From contig DKBO01000158.1 of NCBI GenBank assembly GCA_002448975.1, forward strand, positions 2,714 through 10,512: DNA of 7,799 nucleotides. Reading direction: 5' to 3'. The notes beneath the pieces are model-generated. The model made no database searches. It worked only from the letters and a program-made list of their open reading frames with translations, and was not told the origin of the DNA. This stretch comes from Nitrospiraceae bacterium UBA6898 (GTDB taxonomy: Bacteria; Nitrospirota; Thermodesulfovibrionia; Thermodesulfovibrionales; UBA6898). Position numbers and translations under genes: made by a program. Below are positions 7,278 to 7,799 of this stretch, one piece after another. Every line of letters starts with the position of its first letter. The stretch's first letter is position 1.

Positions 7278-7799
7278 ATGAATGGTGTAACACTGCGAAC
7301 AGATATTCTGGCAAAGGTCGACGAGATCCGGGAGGCGGATATCCTTGTCGGTATTCCCAGCTACAACAATGCCAAGACCATCGGGCACGTCGTGCGGGCC
7401 GTGCAGAGCGGGTTTGCCAAATATTTCCCGGACCGGAAGTGCATCCTCGTCAACTCGGATGGGGGGTCCAAGGACGGCACCATGGACGTCGTCCAGGAGA
7501 CCGGTATCACTGACCTGCAGTCCATCCTTCTGCATCACCGGACCGGGCCGGTGTTCAAGATCGCGACACCGTACCATGGGATACCGGGTAAGGGGAGCGC
7601 CTTCCGGACGATCTTCGAGATTGCTTCTGCGCTGAATGTCAAGGCCTGCGCCGTGGTCGATTCCGATCTCCGGAGCATCACGCCGGAATGGATCGAACTG
7701 TTGATCAAGCCGGTCATCGATCAGGGCTTCGACTACGTCGCTCCGCTCTATCACCGGCACAAGTATGACGGCACGATCACCAACAGCATCGTCTATCCG
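7278..7799 (+). CDS. GT-A fold glycosyltransferase, glucosyl-/mannosylglycerate-synthase-like (3' truncated by window)
   Basis: The 174 visible residues form the nucleotide-sugar-binding half of a GT2/GT81-like glycosyltransferase. Seen are ADILVGIPSYNNAKTIGHVV (20-39), NSDGGSKDGT (59-68), PYHGIPGKGSAFRTIFEIA (98-116) and AVVDSDLRSITPEWI (125-139), in which Asp128-Ser-Asp130 is the metal-binding DxD. The pairing of PGKG with a DxD followed by S/P-x-W-I recalls mannosylglycerate synthase (GT78) and glucosyl-3-phosphoglycerate synthase (GT81), which make mannosyl- or glucosylglycerate-type compatible solutes. The acceptor-binding half is outside the window, so donor and acceptor cannot be named. 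No signal peptide or membrane segment appears in this part. It begins 16 bases after glgC, in the same operon. A role in osmolyte synthesis fits the trehalose genes upstream but is an inference; a cell-surface glycan enzyme is the main alternative. Confidence 0.8.
   Translation, partial: MNGVTLRTDILAKVDEIREADILVGIPSYNNAKTIGHVVRAVQSGFAKYFPDRKCILVNSDGGSKDGTMDVVQETGITDLQSILLHHRTGPVFKIATPYHGIPGKGSAFRTIFEIASALNVKACAVVDSDLRSITPEWIELLIKPVIDQGFDYVAPLYHRHKYDGTITNSIVYP

Overview
The window is a densely packed, single-strand (+) block of carbohydrate-metabolism genes. In order it holds the 3' end of treZ (malto-oligosyltrehalose trehalohydrolase), a GH57/DUF3536 alpha-glucan enzyme, treY (malto-oligosyltrehalose synthase), glgC (glucose-1-phosphate adenylyltransferase), and the 5' part of a GT-A glycosyltransferase with glucosyl-/mannosylglycerate-synthase-like motifs. 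The first and last genes are cut by the window edges. No intergenic stretch exceeds 24 bases. I see no RNA gene, mobile element, CRISPR array, attachment site or terminator.

Layout: treZ and the GH57 gene share one base (TAATG) and the GH57 gene and treY share four (ATGA). The treY-glgC gap is 24 bases and the glgC-glycosyltransferase gap is 16 bases. Each internal start has a purine-rich Shine-Dalgarno sequence. This looks like one transcription unit with translational coupling across the first three genes. A perfect TATAAT hexamer near the 3' end of treY could be an internal promoter for glgC and the gene after it, but its -35 region is poor.

How the genes fit together (inference from families): GlgC makes ADP-glucose for glycogen-type alpha-glucan. 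The GH57 enzyme probably trims or remodels that glucan. TreY turns the reducing-end maltose unit of a malto-oligosaccharide into a trehalosyl end, and TreZ releases free trehalose. The last gene may use a nucleotide-sugar to make a glucosylglycerate-like compatible solute, or may do something else in glycan synthesis. The overall theme is storage glucan and compatible solutes, all apparently cytoplasmic because no signal peptides or membrane segments are seen.

Organism: the DNA is GC-rich by eye, with strong GGAGG-type ribosome binding sites. This gene content (TreY/TreZ with a DUF3536-type GH57 and an actinobacterial-like GlgC) would suit a Gram-negative bacterium of the Nitrospirota or Desulfobacterota/Geobacter type. 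That placement is a guess from memory of gene content, not a demonstrated assignment. The window is mainly a well-organised version of known pathways; the less explored points are the embedded GH57 gene, the terminal glycosyltransferase and the changed GlgC activator site.
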